Shown piece after piece: positions 28,995 to 39,100 of a DNA stretch of 64,000 bases. The stretch's first letter is position 1. Every line of letters starts with the position of its first letter. The position numbers and the translations under genes are program-made. Below the pieces are notes generated by a model. That model did no database searches. It worked only from the letters and a program-made list of their open reading frames with translations, and had not been told where the DNA came from. The stretch spans positions 62,001-126,000 of the forward strand of contig CADAIP010000017.1 of assembly GCA_902787975.1 (NCBI GenBank), given 5' to 3'. The stretch is from Oscillospiraceae bacterium. GTDB lineage: Bacteria; Bacillota; Clostridia; Saccharofermentanales; Saccharofermentanaceae.

Positions 28995-29737
28995 ACGCTT
29001 ACGGATTGTCAGACAAGGGTCCTGTCAGGGACATGAACGAAGACAGTTTTGCTTATGAGATGGTAGGCAACTGTCTTTGCATGGCTGTAGCTGACGGTGT
29101 AGGAGGTGAGGCGTGCGGCGAGATCGCAAGCCGTATTGCTGTTGATGCTGTTATGGAGGAGTTCAAGGAGAGCCTGCCGTTCGTAAAGGACAGGGAAGCG
29201 CTGCCTGCTTATCTTAAAACGGCATTTAATAAAGCCAACATAAAGATCCTTCACAACTGCCTGGAGCACAGGGAACGCATGGGTATGTGTACGACACTTA
29301 CCGTGGCTCTTCTTAAGGGCACCGAACTTACTATCGCACATATCGGAGATACGAGAGGCTACATGCTTCACGGCTCCGAGCTCATTAAGCTCACCGAGGA
29401 TCACAATGAAGCCGGAAAGCTCGTAAAGCAGGGACTTCTGACAGAAGATCAGGCAAAACGTCATCCGGGAAGATCTAGACTGTTCAAGGTGCTCGGAGAG
29501 AATCAGTATCTTAATCCTGACATTTACAGTTATAATATAAGTTACGGCGATTTGGTCTTTTTGTGCTCGGACGGTCTTTATTCCTTCATGAGCAACGAAC
29601 AGTTCAAGGCCTGCGCCCAGGAACGCAATAACCTTGAAGGTATTTGCGGCAAGTTGATAAACCAGGCTCTTGAAGGCAAGAGCAGTGATAATATTACGGT
29701 AACAGTAGGCAGGGCAGAGCCCATAGCTGAATTATAG
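28991..29737 (+). CDS. prpC: PP2C-family Ser/Thr phosphatase
   Basis: 248 residues with the PPM metal-binding series: SDKGPVRDMNEDSF, VADGVGGEACGE, HIGDTRGYML, FLCSDGLYSF and SSDNITVTVG. No membrane segment. As in B. subtilis PrpC, it should dephosphorylate targets of the PASTA kinase encoded immediately downstream (8 nt). The gene overlaps rlmN by 4 nt. Confidence 0.94.
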   Translation: MNAYGLSDKGPVRDMNEDSFAYEMVGNCLCMAVADGVGGEACGEIASRIAVDAVMEEFKESLPFVKDREALPAYLKTAFNKANIKILHNCLEHRERMGMCTTLTVALLKGTELTIAHIGDTRGYMLHGSELIKLTEDHNEAGKLVKQGLLTEDQAKRHPGRSRLFKVLGENQYLNPDIYSYNISYGDLVFLCSDGLYSFMSNEQFKACAQERNNLEGICGKLINQALEGKSSDNITVTVGRAEPIAEL

Positions 29738-29745
29738 GGGGAGAC

Positions 29746-31857
29746 ATGGCAAATCAGGTTCACGGCCCTGAGGGCATGATATTTGCGAACAAGTACAGGA
29801 TCGTCAAGCTTATAGGCTCAGGCGGTATGGCTAACGTATATCTCGGAATCGACATGAACACAGGCGTTAATGTCGCCATAAAGATCTTAAAGCCCGAGTT
29901 CTCATCTGATGAGGAATTCATCAGAAGATTCGATGCTGAGGCTAAGTCCGTAGCATCTCTTAACCACGCGAATATCGTTAAAGTATACGGCGTAGGCCAC
30001 GAAGGTAATTTCAGATACATCGTTCAGGAATACATCGAAGGCATCACCGTAAAAGATCTCATTAACCAGAACGGCCATTTGGACTGGCGTAATGCAGTCC
30101 CGATCGTTATACAGATCGGTCTTGCTTTGGACTATGCTCACCAGAACGGTATCGTTCACAGAGACATCAAGCCTCAGAATATCCTTATCTCACGTGACCG
30201 TGTCGCAAAGATCACAGACTTCGGTATCGCACGTGCTGCATCCACAACGACAATTACAATGACTGGCGTCCAGATGGGCTCCGTTCATTATTTCTCGCCC
30301 GAGCAGGCAAGGGGCGGCAATGTAGGTCCCCAGTCTGACATTTATTCTTTGGGTGTATCTCTTTTCGAGATGGTAACGGGAAGACTTCCTTTTGACGGTG
30401 ATTCCAACGTAGCCATCGCGGTCAAGCACCTTCAGGAGACACCTCCGGTACCTTCATCTCTCATGCAGGGTATTCCGAAGGGCCTTGATTCCATCATCGC
30501 GAAATGTATGCAGAAGAGCCCTGAGAGACGTTATCAGACGATGCGTCAGCTCGTAACTGAACTCGACTCTTTGCTTGTCGATCCTAACGGTGTTTACGGT
30601 GTCATCCAGAATGTTCCCGAGAAGACCACAAATACAGATACAAACATCTCTTTCAGACAGGATCCTGAATACGAGAAGATCTCCGAGATCGAGAAGAGTG
30701 CCGAATCAAGACGTATCTCCAGATTCAGGGATAATGTGCTTCTCGCGCTTATTGTTGTCGTAATCATCGGCGTGCTGATAGGTATCGGCATCCTCGTCGT
30801 AAGGGCTGTCGGCAACGCTACTCAGATAGAAGAGAATACGGATTATACGGTCGAGAACTATGTCGGACTTACGGCAGATGAAGTTATCAGAAAACTCGAC
30901 AATGCCCAGGTTTTCTATACTGTTGAGTACAAAGTTACCGATGCTTACGAACCCGGCATTGTTATTGCCCAGAACATCCAGGAAGGCGTAACTATCTCAA
31001 CGACTAATAAGCTCAGCAACCTCGTAATTACAGTATCTTCTGTAGATGAGTCCATCATTCTGCAGGATTACTCGAATACTAATTATGAAAACTGCTATAA
31101 GTCGCTACAGAACTTAGGTCTCAAGTTCTCGCTCAGACCTGAGCCTTCTGATTCAGTTGAGCCGGGTATGGTTATCAGAACAGAGCCTGAAGCAAATACG
31201 CAGGTATTAAGAGGTGACACGATCATCATCATCTATGCTACTGAGCCAACATCAAGTGTTGTTCCTGATGTTGTCGGTAAGAGCGTAGAGGAAGCTATAG
31301 AGATCCTTTCTGACAACAGCCTCAACTATGTTGTTGAAGGTTCTCCTGAAGTACTTGCTCTTGCAGAAGAAGATCAGTATGTAATCCTCACAAACCCTGT
31401 ATCAGGTACAACAGTTGCAAGAAAGTCCACAGTTAAGCTTTATGTCGGAACACGTGAAGACTACCAGAACGGCGGTACTCCTACTCCGACACCTCCGCAG
31501 GCTGATGTTACTGTCGTCGTAAGCGGAAACGGTGGTACGGTTACAGGCGGCGGCCAGTATGAGCTCAATACACAGGTAACTCTTACTGCTACACCTGCAA
31601 CGGGCTTTAAGTTCGACTGCTGGCAGGATCAGTATGGTAATACTCTTGCCGTATCTACGACATATACATTCGTAGTCAAGGAATCAACGACATTCACTGC
31701 GGTATTCTCACCGCTCCCGACCAATACGCCGGTACCTACGGCAACTCCCACACCGGAGCCGCCTCCGCCGACGGATACACCGGTTCCTACACCTGAACCG
31801 CCTCAGCCCGGACCTGAGAATCCGGATCCCAACCAGACTCAGAATCCTCCGGTATAA
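29746..31857 (+). CDS. prkC: PASTA Ser/Thr kinase with an InlB-repeat-like extracellular tail
   Basis: 703 residues. The kinase domain (about 17-280) has GSGGMANVY, VAIK, IVHRDIKPQN (near 134) and DFGIAR (near 158), all intact. One membrane segment (about 328-352) follows a basic juxtamembrane region. Outside the cell come three PASTA repeats (about 364-580), which sense muropeptides or lipid II. Then come a short Thr/Pro linker, a domain with VSGNGGTVTGGGQYELNTQ, VTLTATPATGFKFDCWQDQ and FTAVF that resembles a divergent InlB B-repeat, and a Pro/Thr tail of about 50 residues. This distal part is unusual for PrkC. It follows prpC by 8 nt. Confidence 0.93.
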   Translation: MANQVHGPEGMIFANKYRIVKLIGSGGMANVYLGIDMNTGVNVAIKILKPEFSSDEEFIRRFDAEAKSVASLNHANIVKVYGVGHEGNFRYIVQEYIEGITVKDLINQNGHLDWRNAVPIVIQIGLALDYAHQNGIVHRDIKPQNILISRDRVAKITDFGIARAASTTTITMTGVQMGSVHYFSPEQARGGNVGPQSDIYSLGVSLFEMVTGRLPFDGDSNVAIAVKHLQETPPVPSSLMQGIPKGLDSIIAKCMQKSPERRYQTMRQLVTELDSLLVDPNGVYGVIQNVPEKTTNTDTNISFRQDPEYEKISEIEKSAESRRISRFRDNVLLALIVVVIIGVLIGIGILVVRAVGNATQIEENTDYTVENYVGLTADEVIRKLDNAQVFYTVEYKVTDAYEPGIVIAQNIQEGVTISTTNKLSNLVITVSSVDESIILQDYSNTNYENCYKSLQNLGLKFSLRPEPSDSVEPGMVIRTEPEANTQVLRGDTIIIIYATEPTSSVVPDVVGKSVEEAIEILSDNSLNYVVEGSPEVLALAEEDQYVILTNPVSGTTVARKSTVKLYVGTREDYQNGGTPTPTPPQADVTVVVSGNGGTVTGGGQYELNTQVTLTATPATGFKFDCWQDQYGNTLAVSTTYTFVVKESTTFTAVFSPLPTNTPVPTATPTPEPPPPTDTPVPTPEPPQPGPENPDPNQTQNPPV

Positions 31858-31869
31858 CGGCAGATCCAG

Positions 31870-32796
31870 ATGGCAGGAACAGAAACATTTAATGGCGTAA
31901 TTACTAAAGGAGTGGGCGGAATATATACCGTCCGCTTCTCTAATGAAGGCATACTTTCTTATGCGCAGTGTGCCGCAAGAGGACAGTTCAGACTTAAGGG
32001 CATTAAACCTGCAATAGGTGACAGGGTTACGATCATGTCTTCTGGTGATCCTGATGTCGAATATGTTATTACCGATATCGAAAACAGGATGAGCTTCATA
32101 GCAAGACCTCCTGTGGCAAATCTCTCGGTAATGATGCTGACTTTCTCTGTAACCGAACCCGCGCCGGACCTTACGCTTCTTGATAAGATGCTTCTGGTCT
32201 GTTCACTAAAAGACATAAAGCCCGTGATCATTTTCACCAAGAGTGACCTTAATGAAGACGACTCTGAAAGGCTTTGTTCAGTATATACTAAGGCAGGCTA
32301 CGAAGTTCTCGTTTCTGCACCGCAAAAGCCTCTTACCAAAAGTGATCTAAAGGATATAATAGGTGAGGGAATTGCGGCTTTCGCAGGACCTTCCGGAGTA
32401 GGCAAAAGTACACTCTGCAACTCGCTTTTGGGTTTTGACCTTATGGAGACAGGCGAAGTCAGCGCTAAGATTAAGCGCGGCAGACATACGACGAGACACG
32501 TTGAATTGCACGAGTTCTTCGACGGATTCATTTGTGATACTCCCGGATTTACATCGCTTTCTTTGGAAGACCAGGGCGTCGATTACAGGGATGTGCTTTA
32601 CGGATATCCTGAGATCACATCGATTGCAACAGGATGCAGGTTTGATGACTGCTCACACCGCAAAGAAGACGGCTGTGTTGTAAGGAATGCGCTCGCTGAA
32701 GGCCTTCTGGACAAGGGACGTTATGAGAGATATACAAGCTTTTATACAGAGCTTTACGATAATAGGAACAATTACAAGCACAGGAGAAAACAATGA
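31870..32796 (+). CDS. rsgA: Ribosome small-subunit GTPase RsgA
   Basis: 308 residues with the circularly permuted GTPase order: TKSDL (G4, near 120), then GPSGVGKSTLCNSLLG (G1, near 175), then DTPGF (G3), followed by a Cys/His zinc motif CRFDDCSHRKEDGC near residue 260 and an N-terminal OB fold. It helps mature the 30S subunit. It lies 12 nt after prkC and overlaps rpe by 4 nt. In B. subtilis the orthologue CpgA is a PrkC substrate, which fits the neighbourhood. Confidence 0.95.
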   Translation: MAGTETFNGVITKGVGGIYTVRFSNEGILSYAQCAARGQFRLKGIKPAIGDRVTIMSSGDPDVEYVITDIENRMSFIARPPVANLSVMMLTFSVTEPAPDLTLLDKMLLVCSLKDIKPVIIFTKSDLNEDDSERLCSVYTKAGYEVLVSAPQKPLTKSDLKDIIGEGIAAFAGPSGVGKSTLCNSLLGFDLMETGEVSAKIKRGRHTTRHVELHEFFDGFICDTPGFTSLSLEDQGVDYRDVLYGYPEITSIATGCRFDDCSHRKEDGCVVRNALAEGLLDKGRYERYTSFYTELYDNRNNYKHRRKQ

Positions 32797-33455
32797 ACGA
32801 TATCGGAATTGCACCTTCCATTCTGGCCGCTGATTTCGGCTACCTTATGAGAGATATAAAGGCGATCGAAAGCAAAGCCGAATATCTCCATATCGATGTC
32901 ATGGACGGTCACTATGTAAATAACATTTCATTCGGCATTCCGGTTATCCAGTCTATCCGCAAATATACTGACATGAAGTTCTATACGCACCTCATGATCA
33001 CTAATCCCGAGAAATACATCAAGGCTTTTGCTGATGCTGGTTCCGACAATATCACATTCCATCTTGAGTGTTCTGAAGATCCGGACAGCGTTATCGACTC
33101 CATTAAGGCTTTGGGAAAGAGCGCAGGTATTTCAATTCATCCCGATACTCCGATCGAAAAGGTTTTTCCTTATATCGGCAAGGTCGATATCATCCTCGTC
33201 ATGACCGTTTGTCCCGGTTTCGGCGGACAGGGCTATCTTGATTCTTCAGACGAGAGACTCAGAAAGCTCAGGAAAGCCATTGATGAAAAGGGCGCTGACA
33301 CCATCATCTCCGTAGACGGTGGCATTACCAAGGAAAACATCGGTCATGTATACGAGTGCGGCGCAAGACTCTTTGTAGCAGGCAGCAGCGTATTCCACGC
33401 AGAAGATCCTGCCAAAGCCATCGACGAGCTTATAAGATGCGGTACATCATCGTAA
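32793..33455 (+). CDS. rpe: Ribulose-phosphate 3-epimerase
   Basis: 220 residues, TIM-barrel with IAPSILAADFGYL, HIDVMDGHYVNNISFG, THLMI, MTVCPGFGGQGYL and ISVDGGI. It interconverts ribulose-5-phosphate and xylulose-5-phosphate in the pentose phosphate pathway. Overlaps rsgA by 4 nt and thiN by 19 nt. Confidence 0.95.
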   Translation: MNDIGIAPSILAADFGYLMRDIKAIESKAEYLHIDVMDGHYVNNISFGIPVIQSIRKYTDMKFYTHLMITNPEKYIKAFADAGSDNITFHLECSEDPDSVIDSIKALGKSAGISIHPDTPIEKVFPYIGKVDIILVMTVCPGFGGQGYLDSSDERLRKLRKAIDEKGADTIISVDGGITKENIGHVYECGARLFVAGSSVFHAEDPAKAIDELIRCGTSS

Positions 33456-34105
33456 CAGGCGGACCTTTGCCTGAAGAATCGGCAAAGCTCATTAAGGAAT
33501 TATTGTCTTCTGATGAAGATACTGTCCTGATCGCCTGTGACGGCGGTTGTGATATCCTTGCACGCAACAACATCGTACCTGATCTTGTTGTAGGCGACAT
33601 GGATTCGATATCCGAAGAAGGACTTGAATTCATTAACAGCCACAGCGTGTTTATCGAGAAATATCCTGTCGAAAAAGACTGGACAGATTCCGAGATTGCA
33701 CTGGGTAAGACTGAAGATGAAGAAGTCATCCTGGTAACTCCCGATTCAGGCAGGCTCGATCACGTCATAGCAAATCTCCAGCTCGCCTTAAAGTTCAAAT
33801 TAGAAGGTAAGAAGATCACCATCACCGACGGCATCACATACTGCTATCCGCTCTGCGGTGAAGATTCAGTTGAGATAGATATAAGCAAAATGCAAAAACC
33901 CTTGTCCGTATCGCTCGTTCCGTGGGATTTTTCAAGACCGGTTACCGGTGTAACTACCAAAGGTCTTTACTATCCGCTTGAGAATGCGGAACTTAATGCC
34001 GGGTCATCATTTTCTTTTTCCAACCATCCTACTGGTGAAAATGACCGCATATCCATAGAAATAAAGGGCGGACTGCTGTTGGTCATCGTAACTTTTGTAA
34101 ATTAG
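33437..34105 (+). CDS. thiN: Thiamine pyrophosphokinase
   Basis: 222 residues from ATG 33437, which lies inside the last 19 nt of rpe; earlier in-frame codons run deeper into rpe. Motifs: VTGGPLPEE, ACDGGCDILARNNIVPDLVVGDMDSIS and TDSEIAL. The enzyme makes thiamine diphosphate, the cofactor of transketolase, which acts beside Rpe. It ends the def-to-thiN block. Confidence 0.9.
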   Translation: MRYIIVTGGPLPEESAKLIKELLSSDEDTVLIACDGGCDILARNNIVPDLVVGDMDSISEEGLEFINSHSVFIEKYPVEKDWTDSEIALGKTEDEEVILVTPDSGRLDHVIANLQLALKFKLEGKKITITDGITYCYPLCGEDSVEIDISKMQKPLSVSLVPWDFSRPVTGVTTKGLYYPLENAELNAGSSFSFSNHPTGENDRISIEIKGGLLLVIVTFVN

Positions 34106-34131
34106 GGTGCCAAAATTGAGACTTTGGACTA

Positions 34132-34160
34132 TTGAATGAGACGGGCTTACCCTATACAAT
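34132..34160 (+). promoter_or_regulatory. Promoter-like sequence running straight into a terminator
   Basis: TTGAAT (34132-34137), 17-bp spacer, TACAAT (34155-34160). The hairpin at 34173-34200 would be the first thing transcribed. Confidence 0.4.
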
Positions 34161-34172
34161 TATAGTGCAAAT

Positions 34173-34200
34173 AAACGCATCCTCCGGGGTGCGTTTTTTT
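34173..34200 (+). terminator. Terminator between thiN and the DUF5688 gene
   Basis: AAACGCATCC / GGGGTGCGTT hairpin followed by seven T. Confidence 0.85.
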
Positions 34201-34231
34201 ATGCTTATTTTTTTATACGGAGGATCAGAAC

Positions 34232-35194
34232 ATGTTAAGTTACGAGAGTTTCAAAAAGAGAGTTTTGAAAGAGTTTTTGGATTACATGCCTGAGAGGTAT
34301 GCAGGCTGTGAGATTGAACTTCGTAAAGTTCCCAAGGTCAACACAGTCCTTACCGGCATTGTCATCAAGCCCAGAGGACACAAGGGTTCTTACTGCAGTC
34401 CGACATTCTACATGGAAAGAATGTACGACCAGTACAAGCAGTGCGATTCTTTCGAGAAGGTCATGGCAAACCAGGCCATCTACCTTGAAGAATCCATGAA
34501 GTATCTGCCTGAAGACGTGCTTAAGCTTGATCTGGCCGCGCTTAAAGACAAGATCGTGTTTCAGGTCGTCAACACAAAAGAAAACCAGGAAATGATCGAC
34601 CTTTGTCCACACAGGGAGTTCATGGATCTTACTATCGTTTACAGGGTCATTGTAAGCATCGATGAGAGCGGCGTTTCCGGTTTCCTCATCACTCATGACA
34701 TTGCCGATATCGAAGACCTTTCCGAGAAGATTCTTTTCAGTCTCGCCAAGAAGAACACCAAGAGACTGTTCCCGTTTAAGAGTGAGAGGATCGAAGAGAC
34801 AATGGGCCGCATGATGCGCAAATGGGGAGCAGAAGACAAGGATATCGAAGAGTCTTTCCCTGACATGGAAGCTGTACCTGCAAAAGACAGAGTGTATGTT
34901 GTAAGCAATGAGTATGAGTTCTTCGGCGCCAACGCACTTATTTATTCTGACGTTATCGGAAAGATAGTAAAGAAGATAGGTACTGATTGTTATATCCTTC
35001 CTTCTTCGGTGCATGACCTGGTCGTGTTGTCGACCGATACCTTCAAAGAGAGCGGAAAGCTCGTGAAACTTGTCAGGGAGACCAACCAGGAACATGTGAG
35101 GGTATCGGACAGGTTGTCTGACAGCGTATACCGTTACAGCATCGTTGACGGTTCGATCGACCGTGTTACTGATCCTGTGGAGGATGCCTCATAA
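34232..35194 (+). CDS. DUF5688-like protein, unknown function
   Basis: 320 residues, ATG 34232 with GGAGG at 34219-34223. A hydrophilic protein without signal or membrane segments. The N-terminal half contains KVPKVNTVLTGIVIK and YCSPTFYMERMYDQYK; the middle has VFQVVNTKENQEMI and PHREFMDLTIVYRVIV. The overall pattern matches DUF5688 proteins from Firmicutes as I remember them, for which no function is known to me. It starts an accessory stretch after the terminator, and the Rpn-like gene follows 22 nt later. Confidence 0.65.
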   Translation: MLSYESFKKRVLKEFLDYMPERYAGCEIELRKVPKVNTVLTGIVIKPRGHKGSYCSPTFYMERMYDQYKQCDSFEKVMANQAIYLEESMKYLPEDVLKLDLAALKDKIVFQVVNTKENQEMIDLCPHREFMDLTIVYRVIVSIDESGVSGFLITHDIADIEDLSEKILFSLAKKNTKRLFPFKSERIEETMGRMMRKWGAEDKDIEESFPDMEAVPAKDRVYVVSNEYEFFGANALIYSDVIGKIVKKIGTDCYILPSSVHDLVVLSTDTFKESGKLVKLVRETNQEHVRVSDRLSDSVYRYSIVDGSIDRVTDPVEDAS

Positions 35195-35216
35195 AATACA
35201 GGAGCGTGAGTTGATC

Positions 35217-36023
35217 ATGAATAATCAGGAAGATCTTCAGCGCATCAAGGCCTTACGACTCATTGATGATGAATTTATGAGTGTATGTTTTGATAACTAT
35301 ATTGAAGGTGCTGAATTGCTCTTAAAGGTAATTCTTGATAGGGAAGACCTCAAGGTATCTGAAGTCAGAACCCAAAAGGCAATCAAGAATCTTCAAGGCA
35401 GGGATGTATGGCTTGATATTTATGCTGCTGATAAAGATGGAATTAAATACAATATTGAGATCCAGCGTGCCGATTCAGGCGCTCATCAGAAAAGAGCCAG
35501 ATATCATTCGAGTATGGTTGATGCTGATATGCTGAAACCCGGTGAGTCTTTTAACGAACTTCGCGAAAACTATGTGATATTCATAACTGAAAATGATGTG
35601 CTCGGTTTGGAAATGCCGGTTTACCATATAGAACGTATTATCACTGAGGGTAAAGTGGATTTTAATGACGGAGAGCATATAATATATGTGAATGGATCAA
35701 TAAAAACCAAAGATACAGCGCTTGGCAGATTGATGAATGATTTTTATTGTACTGAAGCTGATGATATGTGTTATGAAGAACTGTCAAGCAGAGTAAAGAA
35801 ATATAAGGAATCGGTGGAAGGAGTTGAGAGTATGGGTTCAGTATTTGATGAGATAAGAGAAGAAGCAAGAAATGAAGGCAGAAATGAAGGCAGAAATGAA
35901 AATGCCTGTGAAAGTGCTTTGAAGATGATCAGCAGTGGAAAACTGACTTTGGAGGAGATTTCTGAATATTCAGGTCTTCCGATTGAAAAAGTCAGAGAGC
36001 TCGCGCGAGAAAAGACGGCTTGA
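35217..36023 (+). CDS. Rpn/PD-(D/E)XK family transposase-like nuclease
   Basis: 268 residues from ATG 35217; a TTG at 35211 and an ATG at 35145 inside DUF5688 are alternatives, but AGGAG (35199-35203) favours 35211-35217. Motifs: DDEFMSVCF, GRDVWLDIYAAD, YNIEIQRAD (the D...ExQ core of Rpn nucleases) and YHSSMVDADML. The C-terminal part has a short repeat (NEGRNEGRNEN) and a helical tail LTLEEISEYSGLPIEKV, as is usual for these proteins. Rpn proteins promote RecA-independent recombination. Composition is AT-richer than the housekeeping genes. Two terminators follow. Confidence 0.85.
   Translation: MNNQEDLQRIKALRLIDDEFMSVCFDNYIEGAELLLKVILDREDLKVSEVRTQKAIKNLQGRDVWLDIYAADKDGIKYNIEIQRADSGAHQKRARYHSSMVDADMLKPGESFNELRENYVIFITENDVLGLEMPVYHIERIITEGKVDFNDGEHIIYVNGSIKTKDTALGRLMNDFYCTEADDMCYEELSSRVKKYKESVEGVESMGSVFDEIREEARNEGRNEGRNENACESALKMISSGKLTLEEISEYSGLPIEKVRELAREKTA
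35867..35900 (+). repeat. Tandem 12-bp coding repeat in the Rpn-like gene
   Basis: AGAAATGAAGGC is repeated in tandem, with a third partial copy (AGAAATGAA), encoding R-N-E-G units. Copy-number change here would add or remove four residues without a frameshift. Confidence 0.7.
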
Positions 36024-36040
36024 TCAGATGATCGATTAAG

Positions 36041-36064
36041 GATCTCCGAATGGAGATCTTTTTT
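36041..36064 (+). terminator. Terminator 1 after the Rpn-like gene
   Basis: GATCTCC-gaat-GGAGATC followed by six T. Confidence 0.85.
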
Positions 36065-36077
36065 ATTTCACTTAAAG

Positions 36078-36100
36078 CAGCCCGAATGGGCTGTTTTTTT
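36078..36100 (+). terminator. Terminator 2 after the Rpn-like gene
   Basis: CAGCCC-gaat-GGGCTG followed by seven T. It uses the same GAAT loop as the previous hairpin. Confidence 0.8.
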
Positions 36101-36134
36101 ATTGCCTTATTACGGAGAAAAGAGAGGTAAAAAG

Positions 36135-39100
36135 ATGGTAAGAAAAAAGCAATTGATTGCATGTATGGTTGCATCGGTCTTAACTGTAAGCTCTATGCAC
36201 GGATCGTTAATGGTCCTGGCAGATGAGTTTACTCCTGAAACTGAACCGCCTTCAGATGAACAGGCGGTGATTACCGAAGGTGAACCATGCATGAACAATG
36301 AGCCGGAAGAGACCGGAGTTAGTGTAATTGAAGAAACATCAACAAATATAGTCTATGCTGAAGATTCTGATGAGTACTATAGAACTGTATCTGAGCTTCC
36401 GGAGTCTGAGCGAATAATCGTAGATACATCGGACGATTTGGAAGGCGTAAATGCTTCGTCAGGCGTTTATTACGACGGTACTTACATTCTTTGTTTTGAT
36501 TCGCATGACAGTCTGTCTGATGCTGTGGATTCGCTGTGTGATGACGGATATGAATATGATGTTGACGGCACGTTCGGAATTTGCGGCCGCTGGGATACGC
36601 CTGTGAAACATGCGGAAATCAATCCCGATGCTTCAGTCAGAGTAGCAGTTATAGATACGGGATCTGAAATTGCTAACGAGAAGTATTCAGTTATCGGTGA
36701 TGATCCAAATGACTATAACGGACACGGCACTTTGGTGTCATCTTATATCCTGGATGAGACAACGGATGCCTATATCATTTCCATCAAAGCCATCGGTGAT
36801 AACGGACAGGGATATATGACTGATGTCTATGCTGCAGTTCAGATGGCTGAGGAGATGAATGCTGATTATATCCTTATGGCCATATCGGTCAGGGACAGCG
36901 GTGATTATGGCCTGTTCAGATCACTTGTTGAGAGTGCGAACAGTACTGTAGTCGCATCAGCAGGTAATAACGGAGCAGATGCAGCAGATTATCTGCCTGC
37001 AGGAATTCCTAGGGTAATCACTGTCGGTGCGGTAGATGAAGACGGAATATTAAACGGGAATTCTAATTATGGCGACACAGTAGATTTCTATGCGGTTGCA
37101 GAATCGACTTCTGAAGCTGCAGCAAAAGCATTGGGTATGTTTATCTCAGGCAGGGAAGTAGAACTTGCTACAAGCTATATCGAACCTGATCCGGATAACA
37201 AGTTTAATTTGGTGTTCAGGGCAGTAGACGATGAAGTGCTGTTTGGTACGGATTCATCAATTGCAGGAGAAAACATTTATGTCTATCACAAGGATGATCA
37301 CATTGATACAGTCAACATGATCGCCAATGCAGGATACTGGTCCAGGTGCTTTTACTACGCTGACGATGAACCTGAAGGAGATAAGTATCAGCAGTCTTAC
37401 TACAACAAGGCCCTTTATTGCATTCAGGATTCAAGGCCGTCTCCTGATAATGTGGAGTATCAGGCATATTCTTATCTGTCAGGTATTGATTCAGACAGCA
37501 GGAAATATCAGATGATACAGGCTGCAGGAGCCTTTGGTCCGGGCGGAGCTTTATATGAATATGGTCTTGCCTGGTGGAAAGCAAATGATCCCAACGATGA
37601 GATGCTCCTTGTTAAAGATGCGAGTTCGATGTATATCGTTACTCATTATGCAATGGATTGGTATTACTCGGATGAGACTACGGAATGGCCGGGCAATCAG
37701 GGGTTCGGTGATCTCATGTTCAGGTACATGGATTACATCTACGGAGTGCGTACCGGAACAATAACTATTCCCGGATTGACCCTTACTGACTGGTGGTGCG
37801 AGATATATGAATCCACATGGAATGGTTCGTTTCAGGATATGGCTCATGGTGATGTTACTGCTACGCCTGTCCAGATTACAGTAATGAAATACTCTGCAGA
37901 TCCGGCACTCGTAAACGGCAATTCGTGCTATACACTGGCAGGAGCAAAGTATGGTTTATATAGGGCGGGTGACGATTCTCTTATTTATACATTCGATATT
38001 GAAGCAGACGGATCAACATCTGTGTATACTTTGAATCCTTTGTCGGACGGCGCTGCGCTGTATATTAAGGAGATATCGGCAGGCATCGGATATAAGCTTG
38101 ATCCTTCAAGTTATGCAGTCGATCTCAGTTATCAGGTTAACAATGTGGTTACGTTAAATGTTTGGGATACACCGGTATTTTCCATCGGTTCGGTATCCCT
38201 TGTAAAGCAAGACGCGGGCGGATGGAATCAGATGAACGGAAAGGATCTTTCAGGAGCGGTCTTCCGTGTTGAATATTACGACAGGACTGATATCAGAAAT
38301 TTATCCGATCTGCCCGTGCTTAATACAGCTGCACCTAAAGCATCAGTAAACCTTGTAAGCAATAAGTCAGGAGCAGATGGCACAATTACAATAGATATAA
38401 ATTCTCTTGCTGGTGCAGACCAGACCGGATTTTTTATGAATCTCGGTGCCCTTCCTTTGGGAACATATAAGATTACCGAAGTTTCAGCCCCGTCAGGATA
38501 CTTTACTGAAGATAAACCTTTGATTATCTATATTGCTGATGGCGGCGGGAATGCCCTGACAGGTTATGTATACGACAGTTCTGTTTACAGGATGGCATCA
38601 GGTTCAATGATCGTTATGAATGAACAGGCGAAAACAGGCTTTTATTCTCCGGTGAAGTCTGCCACAGGTAATTCTTCATTAATCAACGGCGTACATTCTC
38701 TTAACGGAACAAAGTATGGAATCTATTACAAAGATAACGATGTTCTCGTCTGTACCGTAACTTTCAATGAAGAAGGTAATGTATCTGATGTTGAATACAA
38801 TTCAGTGGTAAAGCCTTCCAAAGTGTGGAAAGCAGGAGATAAGGAGATAGAACTTGCCGAAGGTAATTACTATGCGAAAGAACTTAAATCAGGAAGATGG
38901 TTCTTTGTGGACAGATCCGTTCATGAATTCACTGTTACTTCTAATGACACAACAGGTATGAATCTCGAAGATAAACCATATAATCCCAAGATTAGTACAA
39001 CAGCAACTGATATTGATACAGGCGATCACTATATGTCCTATAAGGATAAGGTAACCATTATTGATGAAGTGACTTTTGAAGACCTGATGCCTGACGAGGA

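Noticed and set aside
34235..35095. 286-residue minus-strand ORF opposite the DUF5688 gene
   Set aside because: It is an antisense shadow: no ribosome site, no recognisable motif, and the plus-strand gene has a clear start and family match.
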